Below are positions 45,469-52,276 of a stretch of 64,000 nucleotides of DNA, piece by piece. Position numbers and translations under genes: made by a program. The notes beneath the pieces are model-generated. The model was not told where the DNA came from. It ran no database searches and saw nothing but the letters and a program-made list of their open reading frames with translations. This DNA comes from a virus. The number at the start of each line of letters is the position of its first letter. Position 1 is the stretch's first letter. Location: IMG/VR virus record IMGVR_UViG_3300024520_000055, positions 1 through 64,000 of that record. One strand, 5' to 3'.

Positions 45469-45499
45469 AAAAAAGGGGACCGACACGAAGTCGGCCCCC
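45469..45499 (-). terminator. Intrinsic terminator of the reverse-transcriptase operon
   Basis: Read on the minus strand, a ten-position stem with one mismatch (GGGGGCCGAC with GTCGGTCCCC) around a TTCGT loop is followed by six T. On the plus strand no T run follows, so it serves the minus-strand operon. Confidence 0.85.
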
Positions 45500-45521
45500 G
45501 GGCATTCACTGTCACCGCCTA

Positions 45522-45638
45522 TCAGACGGCGGCCAGCAATGGTCGTGCTCGGACTAGCAGGGACAGAAGGGTCACCAGCTTCGCCGCAGCGAAAGCCAGC
45601 TTGACTCCTGCCCAGAGTCCCCGCAGGAACTGGAACAT
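45522..45638 (-). CDS. 38-residue amphipathic peptide
   Basis: A short gene with a strong GAAAGGAG ribosome-binding site five bases ahead of ATG. The peptide MFQFLRGLWAGVKLAF continues with alternating hydrophobic and basic residues and ends LLAAV, so it may associate with a membrane. It is the last gene of the reverse-transcriptase operon, between that gene and the terminator. It could be a toxin, a small regulator or a membrane peptide; nothing decides between these. Confidence 0.55.
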   Translation of the reverse strand: MFQFLRGLWAGVKLAFAAAKLVTLLSLLVRARPLLAAV

Positions 45639-45671
45639 GCGCACTCCTTTCAATAGCAGCGCGGCACTTCC

Positions 45672-46763
45672 TTACTGACTTGCTTCCTGGACCGCAGCCT
45701 CGACGGGAGATACCTCCACGTCTGCATACACCCCAGCCGCCCAGGCCACGACAGCCTCGTGCAGCTTCTCTTGCAGGGGTGCAATCTTCTCCGGTGACAC
45801 CTGCGCCCAATAGCGGAGCTTACCCTCCAGCACAGTGAGCAGATGCTCGGCATCACGGCACTTGGCTCTTGCGAACTGGCTGTCCGGCCCGAGGGTCAGA
45901 CAGTTGGTGACGATCGCTCGCAGACGCCGATAAACATCAGACGGGATATTGGGATGCTCCGCGGTGGAGATGCCCAACACCCGTTGCGGTTTGCCCGGGC
46001 GCTGGAAGCGCGTCTTCTTGGCGTTGATGCGATAGCCCGCCTTCTTGTACCTCTTTCGAACCAGCCTTTCCATTGCGTCGGCGTCTTCACGCGAGATGTC
46101 GTGCGGCGTCGAGAGGTAGACGTTGTCCGAATACCTGGAGTACGTCCACTCACCTTCAGAGAACTCATCGCGCAGCGTCTTCAGAAGAGGTTGGTCGATC
46201 TTCCAATCCACCACCGCGTTGCACACCGCACCCGAGGCCGGGGAGCCCTGGGGGACGATGTAGCGACTGCCCCAGGAGAACGTGTGTGGGACGGTAACGA
46301 GGCTGGAAAGCAGGGACGCCACGTCCGACGAGTATCCCAGGTAATCACGGAACATGTCCTTGACGGGCCCCTGCCGCGTCGAGGTGAAGAAGTCCTTGAT
46401 GTCCAGGTGCAGAATGAGCTTCTTCTTGACGTGATCAGGCGGCGTTTCCAGCACACCCCGACCAGGAACGTAGGCAGCAACGTGCGTCCCGAACGGGATC
46501 GGTTTCAGGAAGCGCGCATAGAGCACTTTCTGAATGCGTTTGAGACGCATGTCCGGGGCGTGGATCAGGCGCTTCCCTCCCGAGAACTTCGGGATGGTGA
46601 AGACCTTGTAGAGCTTGCCGCGATCGACAATCAGCCACCACATGGTCTTTGCCTTGATCCCCAGTGCGCAGGACAGGTCGAAGTCATTGAGGATCGGGGG
46701 CAACCCGAACGCGGGGGCTTTGGGGAGGAAGAATCCTTCGACGCTTGTATTGCGGAATGGCAT
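45672..46763 (-). CDS. Retron-like reverse transcriptase with YSDN active site
   Basis: A 363-residue protein with motifs in order: IPKFSGGKRLIHAPDMRLKRIQ (RT1/2, about 58-79); LILHLDIKDFF (motif A, Asp121); IVPQGSPASGAVCN (motif B); YSRYSDNVYLS (motif C); GYRINAKKTRF and VLGI (motifs D/E). The PQGSPxS form and the segment before motif A (VPGRGVLETPPDHVKKK) resemble retron enzymes, in which NAxxH occupies the latter place. Motif C has Asn214 where nearly all active enzymes have a second Asp. No C-terminal endonuclease is present, so it is not a group II intron enzyme, and no IGxxxSQ motif, so it is not a diversity-generating type. It is coupled to the upstream gene; no msr/msd-like RNA lies immediately upstream. 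Confidence 0.85.
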   Translation of the reverse strand: MPFRNTSVEGFFLPKAPAFGLPPILNDFDLSCALGIKAKTMWWLIVDRGKLYKVFTIPKFSGGKRLIHAPDMRLKRIQKVLYARFLKPIPFGTHVAAYVPGRGVLETPPDHVKKKLILHLDIKDFFTSTRQGPVKDMFRDYLGYSSDVASLLSSLVTVPHTFSWGSRYIVPQGSPASGAVCNAVVDWKIDQPLLKTLRDEFSEGEWTYSRYSDNVYLSTPHDISREDADAMERLVRKRYKKAGYRINAKKTRFQRPGKPQRVLGISTAEHPNIPSDVYRRLRAIVTNCLTLGPDSQFARAKCRDAEHLLTVLEGKLRYWAQVSPEKIAPLQEKLHEAVVAWAAGVYADVEVSPVEAAVQEASQ

Positions 46764-47563
46764 TAGATGTCCTCCACGTTGACGATCTTGCGCTCGCCCC
46801 CGCCTGTCTCGATAACGATTTCACCGAGGTCTTCCAGGTCTTCCGTCCCCGCCTCTTTCTGCCGTGCGGCTGCGTCTGCCTCGAATTCGTCGGCACCCTT
46901 CTTGTAGTCACCGTCGGTATCCGGCTTCGTGCAGAGGAACTCGTAGCAGTCGATGTCCCCAAAGACGCACTGCTTCATCAGACGTTGGAGCTGTCGAGGA
47001 CAGATGGAACACGGAGACCCAATGGGTCCTTCCAACTGACCAAGCAGGAAAACATCTTCAGTCAGGTCGGCGTAGCGCGGCGCGTCCTTGTCATTTGAGA
47101 TCTTGCGGTCGCTACTGTTGGACCAGAAGCGACTGACCAGATACTGAAGGACACCCCGGTTCTTCTGAACGCGAGGACGATACTCGGTAGGCTCGTCGTC
47201 CACCCGGTCCTGGGACTTCCGCTGCTCCTTCATCCAGAAGCTCGTATCCCAGGTGGAGTTTGGGCGGTTACGAACGGCGATGGGGACCATGATCATCCAT
47301 GGGCCGTTCTTCTGCATGTAGGCACAGATGGCAGCGAACTCTTCCTTGATCCCCGAGAGGGCAGTGAGCATTACTTGGGCGTTTCGGCATGAGGCACTGA
47401 GGCACAAGGCGTATCGCCAGTACCTCATCATGTCGTCACGGAGGTCTTCCGGAACAACATAGAAACGTTCGAACGGGATCTTGTGGACGTGCTTGCGCCC
47501 AACCTTGATCTCCGCTACGCCCCCACGATGGAGGGCGTCCAGGGCGGTTAGTGCCTTACTCAT
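46763..47563 (-). CDS. Hypothetical protein coupled to the reverse transcriptase
   Basis: A 266-residue protein joined to both neighbours by one-base stop/start overlaps (TGATG), so it is translated together with them. Helical, with a CSIC pair and two further cysteines near residues 190-220 that might bind metal. The acidic C-terminus may be disordered. The family is not recognised. The coupling suggests a shared function of metallopeptidase, this protein and reverse transcriptase. Confidence 0.6.
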   Translation of the reverse strand: MSKALTALDALHRGGVAEIKVGRKHVHKIPFERFYVVPEDLRDDMMRYWRYALCLSASCRNAQVMLTALSGIKEEFAAICAYMQKNGPWMIMVPIAVRNRPNSTWDTSFWMKEQRKSQDRVDDEPTEYRPRVQKNRGVLQYLVSRFWSNSSDRKISNDKDAPRYADLTEDVFLLGQLEGPIGSPCSICPRQLQRLMKQCVFGDIDCYEFLCTKPDTDGDYKKGADEFEADAAARQKEAGTEDLEDLGEIVIETGGGERKIVNVEDI

Positions 47564-49143
47564 CAGATGTACTTCCCCATGTGCAAAACGGTCCCGGGGA
47601 GTCCGGGATCACTTCCGTTAGGTGAAATGAGCCAGAACAACGGGACCTCTAGCGGGTTGGTGGGCACAGAAGCCCCTCCGTCTGTATAGTACACGACCAC
47701 ATCGGGTTTGAGCTCGACAGCCTTCCGCAGTGCCGGGAGGAATGCCGTCCCGCCGCGTCCGTGGATGCGGAAAGAGTCGGTAAACTGGGGTTCGATCTTG
47801 TCGTCTTTTACCAGGTAAACTCCGTCCTCGCGCACGTCCGCATCGCACTCGATGACCCAAAGCTGCACGTCAATGTCGTGGCGCTTGCACAATGCGATGA
47901 TCTCGGCGATGGCCTCCTCGAGTTCGGGCGTCGACATTGACCCGCTCGTGTCAATGATGAACACGAGCTTGTATCGAAGCGCGCGCTCCGTGCCCGGGTA
48001 GGGCAAGATCCGATACCGCCAGAACATAGGCCACCTGCGAACCTTGGGACGGATCATCGACTCGTTGATCTTGTTGCTCATCATCGAGCTGATGGCGGGG
48101 GACAGGATATCCTGCCACGGCACTCTCGTGTCGCGGAGCCAGATCTCGAGGTCCTCCTCCATGCCGCCCATCCCGGATCCGCACGCCCGGAGGTGGTCCT
48201 TGACGGCCCTTCGGAAGAGCTTCCGCATCTGTCGCCGTATTTCGTGGGCTGCGCCTTCCCTCTCGCCTCCCGTCATTGCCCCCGCGTCGTCAACGAAGAA
48301 GTGATACGAGAGGACGTACTTCCGCATACGGAAAGCAAGGTCGCGGTAGACCTGGGGGACGCCGTCGGGGATTTTCTCTCCGTCTTGTGTCAGGAACTCT
48401 ACCTTGTCCGGGGGCGCACCCTTTTGTGGGGTGCTCATGTTCACGGTGCCGATCAAAGGAGTGATGTTGGGCGGTGCGATGCCTCCCTCGGGCGGTTCTG
48501 CGGACCAGTCCACAGGACCCCCAAAGCGCTTCAGCAACTTCTCTGCGATTTGCTCGTCGAGAAGCATCTCCTGGTAGTACTCGTAGTCCTTCAGGTCGTC
48601 GAGGTCGGCATGCTCCGGGAGCACTGTCTCGATTCGGTGCGCACCAGTTCCCAGAATTCCGTCCGCTGACAGGAAGCCCTTACTACGCAAATACGAATTG
48701 TCGGCCATGTCCATGGCCAGGTTGGCGGTCAGATTGAAAATGTAGCGCATAGAATCGTCGATCGCGGCCATCTTGCGCATGTCCAGGAACCGGGGGATGT
48801 GGTCGTGCAGCAGGTGGACGAACTCGTGGTGCACCACGAAGAGGACTTCGGAGAGCGTGAGGTGCGCGAGTCTCTCGGGGTCGAGAAGAAGGCACACACG
48901 GCTCTCCTGCACCGCAATCGCGCCTGCGTACCCGAGACCGGGCACCATTCTCTTGTTGATCTGACTGAGCACCCGAGCGACGAAGCTGCGTGCTGCGTCC
49001 ACGTGGCTCTGCACGAAGAAGCCGAGGATGTCATCCAGCCCATACCGATCCCCAATGGGATCGTCGGGATTTATCCCCCGGCCCAGTGTGGGGTCGAAGA
49101 CTTGCTGCTTGGCACCAGTATTTGCTACCATGGTGTCTGCCAT
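47563..49143 (-). CDS. vWA protein with metallopeptidase-like domain (DUF2201-like)
   Basis: A 526-residue protein. The N-terminal part has HHEFVHLLHDH (HExxH at 106-110, third His115), the zinc motif of DUF2201-type putative peptidases. The C-terminal 135 residues form a von Willebrand A domain: FIIDTSGSMS (MIDAS DxSGS), then GRGGTAF and VVYYTDGG. Such proteins pair with MoxR-type AAA+ ATPases, and one is encoded at 52254-53510. Together they probably form a chaperone or remodelling complex. Starts at 49131 or further upstream are possible; none has a clear ribosome-binding site. Confidence 0.8.
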   Translation of the reverse strand: MADTMVANTGAKQQVFDPTLGRGINPDDPIGDRYGLDDILGFFVQSHVDAARSFVARVLSQINKRMVPGLGYAGAIAVQESRVCLLLDPERLAHLTLSEVLFVVHHEFVHLLHDHIPRFLDMRKMAAIDDSMRYIFNLTANLAMDMADNSYLRSKGFLSADGILGTGAHRIETVLPEHADLDDLKDYEYYQEMLLDEQIAEKLLKRFGGPVDWSAEPPEGGIAPPNITPLIGTVNMSTPQKGAPPDKVEFLTQDGEKIPDGVPQVYRDLAFRMRKYVLSYHFFVDDAGAMTGGEREGAAHEIRRQMRKLFRRAVKDHLRACGSGMGGMEEDLEIWLRDTRVPWQDILSPAISSMMSNKINESMIRPKVRRWPMFWRYRILPYPGTERALRYKLVFIIDTSGSMSTPELEEAIAEIIALCKRHDIDVQLWVIECDADVREDGVYLVKDDKIEPQFTDSFRIHGRGGTAFLPALRKAVELKPDVVVYYTDGGASVPTNPLEVPLFWLISPNGSDPGLPGTVLHMGKYI

Positions 49144-49158
49144 TGCAGGAGGACTGAC

Positions 49159-50160
49159 ATGATCGTCCATGACCAGTTTCACGATCCTTCCTTCCGGGTT
49201 CTGAAGCGCCTCGCGCAAGAGTACCCGGATGCAGTTGGGTTTACCAAAACGGCCGAGGTGGACACCACCAATGGCGGAGACCTCCCCGACCGGGCATTCG
49301 CGTGGCCCGAGGAGCGCCGCTATCCAATTCACACCAAGGAGCACGCAGCACTGTCGGTCCTGTACCGGACCAAGTGTGCTTCCGTCCCGAGCCACGTTGA
49401 GGAGAACCTCAAGAAGGCGCAGGACATCTACGATCTCGACGCGATGCCGATGGAGAAGGTGGCCGCGGCTCCAAGGGACGACTCGGAGGAATACCTGATC
49501 CCGAGCCTCAAGAGGTTCAGGGTCAAGACCGCGGCCGAAGTTCTGCCTGCGGCATACGCGCTTCAGCGCCATTACCGCAAGATGGACATCCCGACACGGG
49601 CCCTCGCCTGCACCCGCCTGCTCAAGATCGCACAGGCGAATGGCATCGAGCTTCCCCCCACCCTCCAGAAGATGGCGGGGGTCACCGTCTCTTCCGCGCC
49701 GCGCCTCCTCGAAGCGCTGGAGGTTCGGAAAGAAGCGTCGGCACAGAATCCCATCGTCCAAGCCGGGTTCCAGAAGATGGCGGCGCTCGTGGCTTCGTTG
49801 CCTCCCGACGAATTCCAGAACCCAGAGGTCCTGCGAAAGATCGCGGGGGGCCTGACCGAACTGGACGGGCGCGCAGGGCTGGCACAGCACTACGACAAGA
49901 CGATCCCCGACCCGCTCCAGTCGGTGTACAACACCGAGAAGACCGCAGAGCCCATGCTCCCTCTGGCTGGACACCAGGTGCCCGTGACGCGCCTGATGGG
50001 CATCGACAAGGAGGCCTACGCCGATGCGTTCGGCCCCGACTTCGTGGGAGAGGTCTTCAAGGAAGCAGAAGCTGACCCGAGCGCACTGGCCCAGGTTCTC
50101 CCCACGATGCCTCGCGACCTCCAGTCCGTTCTCTACCGCAACGTCTTCGGTGTTCGTTAG
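49159..50160 (+). CDS. Predicted virion or packaging-related protein ahead of RNA array 1
   Basis: A 333-residue protein with GCAGGAGGACTGAC before its ATG. Largely helical; two copies of a QKMA-type pattern within a Leu/Ala-rich repeat-like centre (about 150-240). No family is recognised. It is divergent from the vWA gene with only 15 bases between starts, and its stop is followed directly by the first RNA module, so any transcript of it would run into array 1. Confidence 0.55.
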   Translation: MIVHDQFHDPSFRVLKRLAQEYPDAVGFTKTAEVDTTNGGDLPDRAFAWPEERRYPIHTKEHAALSVLYRTKCASVPSHVEENLKKAQDIYDLDAMPMEKVAAAPRDDSEEYLIPSLKRFRVKTAAEVLPAAYALQRHYRKMDIPTRALACTRLLKIAQANGIELPPTLQKMAGVTVSSAPRLLEALEVRKEASAQNPIVQAGFQKMAALVASLPPDEFQNPEVLRKIAGGLTELDGRAGLAQHYDKTIPDPLQSVYNTEKTAEPMLPLAGHQVPVTRLMGIDKEAYADAFGPDFVGEVFKEAEADPSALAQVLPTMPRDLQSVLYRNVFGVR

Positions 50161-50161
50161 T

Positions 50162-50380
50162 CCTGCTTTCTAAGCGCTTTTCACCTTGAACGGGCCTGGA
50201 GCCTGCTTTCTTAGAGAGGCCATGATCGTAGTGGCGTAGCCAAGCGCAGCGCCTACGATCATGGATTCCTGTCCCGCTTTCTCGGGGTCCACTCCTCCGC
50301 CGACGGCTACGTCGACGGCTGCCTCGTAGAGGGAAGGCATTGCCAACGTATCGCTGGCTACCACTAAGGTACAAAGCAGG
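50162..50380 (+). ncRNA. Structured RNA unit 1A (three 5' modules)
   Basis: CCTGCTTT at 50162 and 50202 each pair perfectly with AAAGCAGG (50373-50380); the third module, CCCGCTTT, has one mismatch. A 12-bp perfect hairpin occupies 50220-50231/50253-50264. The 3' module is GCCAACG-TAT-CGCTGGC (one A.C mismatch) then TACC/GGTA. Family unknown. Confidence 0.75.
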
Positions 50381-50390
50381 AAAAGGAAAA

Positions 50391-50741
50391 CCTGTTTTCT
50401 TGGAGACCCGCGAGGCAAGAGGCGCAGCCTGTGCCGTGTCGGGGTATTTGGCCGTTGCTTTCTAGGGAGGCGTGTTATTCCCAGAGACGACGCAGGAGGG
50501 TCGGGAATGACACGTTCTTGGACCTTGCTTTCTACGGGGCTTGGGATCCGCAGTGCTGTGTGGACCGAAGGGAACTCACAGCGGCGAGGATCCGAGCCTC
50601 TGGCGCGTTGCTTTCTGCGAGGTGATACGGGACGTACGGACTCCTGTCCCGCCTGCTTTCTCAGGGGCCTCCCAGTCGGCGACAAGGTGTCGAGAGTCAA
50701 TGCTCGCGTATCGCGAGCTACCCGTCAGGGTACAAAGCAAG
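50391..50741 (+). ncRNA. Structured RNA unit 1B (five 5' modules)
   Basis: The closing strand AAAGCAAG (50734-50741) is exactly complementary to CTTGCTTT at 50524-50531 and to seven bases of the modules at 50455 and 50608. Internal hairpins include a 12-bp one (50471-50482/50503-50514). The 3' module is GCTCGCG-TAT-CGCGAGC, then TACCC-GTCA-GGGTA, then C. Confidence 0.75.
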
Positions 50742-50751
50742 CGAATATGGA

Positions 50752-50864
50752 AACGTCTCCTTAGGGAGGGTCCGCCGAGGCGGCCAGCCCCAGTTCGAGC
50801 TGAGTACGTAGTCTCAGGGTACTGCGTCCGCGTAACGCGGACTTCCCAAACGGGACGAGACGTT
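50752..50864 (+). ncRNA. Structured RNA unit 1C
   Basis: A single complete unit. P1 is AACGTCTC (50752) with GAGACGTT (50857). After P1 comes CTTAGGGAGG. The 3' module is GTCCGCG-TAA-CGCGGAC, then TCCC-AAAC-GGGA, then C, P1 and GAAAAC. Confidence 0.8.
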
Positions 50865-50876
50865 GAAAACTGGAGT

Positions 50877-51000
50877 CCACTTCCTCAGGGTTAGTGCTCG
50901 AGCTCGTCGACACGGTCTCGAGGAGTACAGCTCCTCAGACCGGAACGAAGTCCCGAACTCTGTGTTGGCGTATCACCAACTGCCAAGTGGCACGAAGTGG
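50877..51000 (+). ncRNA. Structured RNA unit 1D
   Basis: P1 is CCACTTC (50877) with GAAGTGG (50994). CTCAGGG follows the 5' strand. The 3' module is GTTGGCG-TAT-CACCAAC (one C.A mismatch), then TGCC-AAGT-GGCA, C, P1 and AAAAG. Confidence 0.8.
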
Positions 51001-51009
51001 AAAAGCGAT

Positions 51010-51153
51010 GTCTATCTTCTCGGGGTTGGCGCCGGCCGGCGCCGGGCGAGCTCGAGCTGAGCGCACCTCTTCCGAGCCGCAAGGCGAGGAAGAGGTTCTC
51101 TCAAGGGGCAACGTCCGCGTAGCGCGGACATCCCTTACGGGATCAAGATAGAC
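51010..51153 (+). ncRNA. Structured RNA unit 1E
   Basis: P1 is nine pairs, GTCTATCTT (51010) with AAGATAGAC (51145). An internal hairpin ACCTCTTCC/GGAAGAGGT encloses GCC-GCAA-GGC, a GNRA tetraloop on the plus strand only. The 3' module is GTCCGCG-TAG-CGCGGAC, then ATCCC-TTAC-GGGAT, then C. GTAAAAAC follows. Confidence 0.8.
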
Positions 51154-51163
51154 GTAAAAACTT

Positions 51164-51439
51164 TCAGGCACGGATTTGTGCTTTCAATCGAGACGAGGCA
51201 CTGAACGCGACCTGGGGGGTTGGTCGCAGGCGTCTCACTGCACCACTCTGGACGTCCCGAATCTTTCTCGCCTTGCGCGTGAAGATAGAGAACGATCCGA
51301 AAGACGGAATGCGAACACCTTTCTCTTTTACCAAACCGAGGGTCAGAACCCTGAAGACGGCATCGACGGCAGCATTGGCCATGCTGATAGGGCAGTCCAA
51401 TTCTTGAGCTACCATCCGGGCGACATCGGACTTGGTCAT
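51164..51439 (-). CDS. HU/IHF-family DNA-binding protein, second copy
   Basis: A 91-residue protein, the standard HU length. It starts MTKSDVARMVAQEL with a strong AGGAGG upstream, has IPSFGSFSIFTRKARKIRD (turn and beta-arm) and ends VAFSASSRLKAQI, the VxFxPSxxLK element with Pro replaced by Ala. It converges on RNA array 1; its stop lies 11 bases past the end of unit 1E. HU proteins can bind structured RNA as well as DNA, so a link to the array is possible but unproven. Confidence 0.85.
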   Translation of the reverse strand: MTKSDVARMVAQELDCPISMANAAVDAVFRVLTLGLVKEKGVRIPSFGSFSIFTRKARKIRDVQSGAVRRLRPTPQVAFSASSRLKAQIRA

Positions 51440-51460
51440 CGCGCCCTCCTCCGGTATAAT
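51432..51460 (+). promoter_or_regulatory. Sigma-70-type promoter
   Basis: TTGGTC, 17 bases, then a perfect TATAAT (51455-51460), 49 bases before the ATG of the next plus-strand gene. The -35 half lies inside the start of the divergent HU-like gene. Confidence 0.6.
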
Positions 51461-51508
51461 CTGGACGCATTTTACGGGAACACCGCCCCGCGCGCAACCG
51501 GAGAAACC

Positions 51509-52276
51509 ATGATCGAGCACGTTGGATACGCCAAACAGATGTCGTTCCTGGCGCAGGGGGCAAAGGCAGCGCGCGACGCACCTGAAGAAGAGTGGAACAA
51601 GCGCGCGGCCAAAGAGTTGCTAGCGAAAGAAGACGCGCAACTGCTCCCCGTCGTCGTTGCGTCCCTGACCCTTCTCGGGACCGAGATCGCAACGTGGGAA
51701 CCCGAAAGCATCTGGCTGGAGTACAAAGACAAAGCCGGAGGCGAGTTGCCCCCGATCAATCGGGAGAAGATTCTGGCTTCCCTCGCCATGACGCTGAACC
51801 CCGTCTTCTTCTGGGACCACCGCGCATTCCAGAACATCGTTTCGGTGGCCAACGGTGAGCCCAGCCAGCCGGACACATTGCAGGAGCCGACGCCTGCGGA
51901 GCTTTTGTGGGGCGCTGCGATCGGCGAGGCTGTCTGGAAAAGCGTTCACTCCGAAGCACCCCCGTGGGGCGATGAGATCCAACGGTTCGCCGCCGTTGTC
52001 CTTTTCCGCGGGGGTCTCCAGGTGGCCCCAACACCGTTAGCGTGGTGCCAGGACCACCTGGACATGCTCTTTCGGAACTCACAGGGGCCCAGCCAGGACA
52101 AGCTGGAGGCGGAGTGGAGCAAACTTGACCAGAGCAGGCTCCCCGACCACAAGTTCGAGGAGACTCCGGTTGATGTCCAACTCCATACTCTCGCGACCAT
52201 GTTCCTGTACGCGCAATCGCAAGCCACGCAGACAGCCAACCAGCTCCTGAAACTCAGGAATGATCATTCGCGTTGA
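51509..52276 (+). CDS. Hypothetical protein under its own promoter
   Basis: A 255-residue, mostly helical protein with CCGGAGA before the ATG. Rich in Leu, Ala and Glu, with conserved-looking Trp residues. No membrane segment or catalytic motif. It ends inside the last codons of the convergent MoxR gene (23-base overlap). Function unknown; context is packaging or host takeover. Confidence 0.6.
   Translation: MIEHVGYAKQMSFLAQGAKAARDAPEEEWNKRAAKELLAKEDAQLLPVVVASLTLLGTEIATWEPESIWLEYKDKAGGELPPINREKILASLAMTLNPVFFWDHRAFQNIVSVANGEPSQPDTLQEPTPAELLWGAAIGEAVWKSVHSEAPPWGDEIQRFAAVVLFRGGLQVAPTPLAWCQDHLDMLFRNSQGPSQDKLEAEWSKLDQSRLPDHKFEETPVDVQLHTLATMFLYAQSQATQTANQLLKLRNDHSR

Larger units (their letters stand above)
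50161..51160 (+). repeat. RNA array 1: 11 five-prime and 5 three-prime modules
   Basis: About 1 kb without convincing coding potential. A pyrimidine-rich strand followed by C-U-N-N-G-G starts at 50162, 50202, 50273, 50391, 50455, 50524, 50608, 50652, 50752, 50877 and 51010. Five times a conserved 3' module follows: a 7-bp hairpin with a UAN triloop, directly a second hairpin, one C, then a strand complementary to a 5' module, then A-rich sequence. Intervening segments are long, near-perfect hairpins of unrelated sequence. Plus-strand transcription is favoured by a GCAA tetraloop in unit 1E. The array ends four bases before the stop codon of the convergent HU-like gene. Confidence 0.85.

Noticed and set aside
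45475-45499. Terminator for the plus-strand virion genes
   Set aside because: No T run follows on the plus strand; the T run is on the minus side, so it is assigned to the minus-strand operon.
45672-46763. Diversity-generating retroelement or group II intron enzyme
   Set aside because: Motif B is PQGSPxS rather than the IGxxxSQ of diversity-generating enzymes; no template/variable repeat pair or accessory gene was seen, and there is no maturase/endonuclease domain or intron RNA around it.
50170-50700. Minus-strand frame of 176 codons across array 1
   Set aside because: Its repeated RKQ residues are just the complement of the 5' modules, and the most protein-like part is encoded by a perfect DNA hairpin. 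The RNA structure explains it better.
50161-51160. tRNA or tmRNA genes
   Set aside because: Cloverleaf features (T-loop GTTCRA, 7-bp acceptor with CCA, anticodon arm) are not present in any unit.
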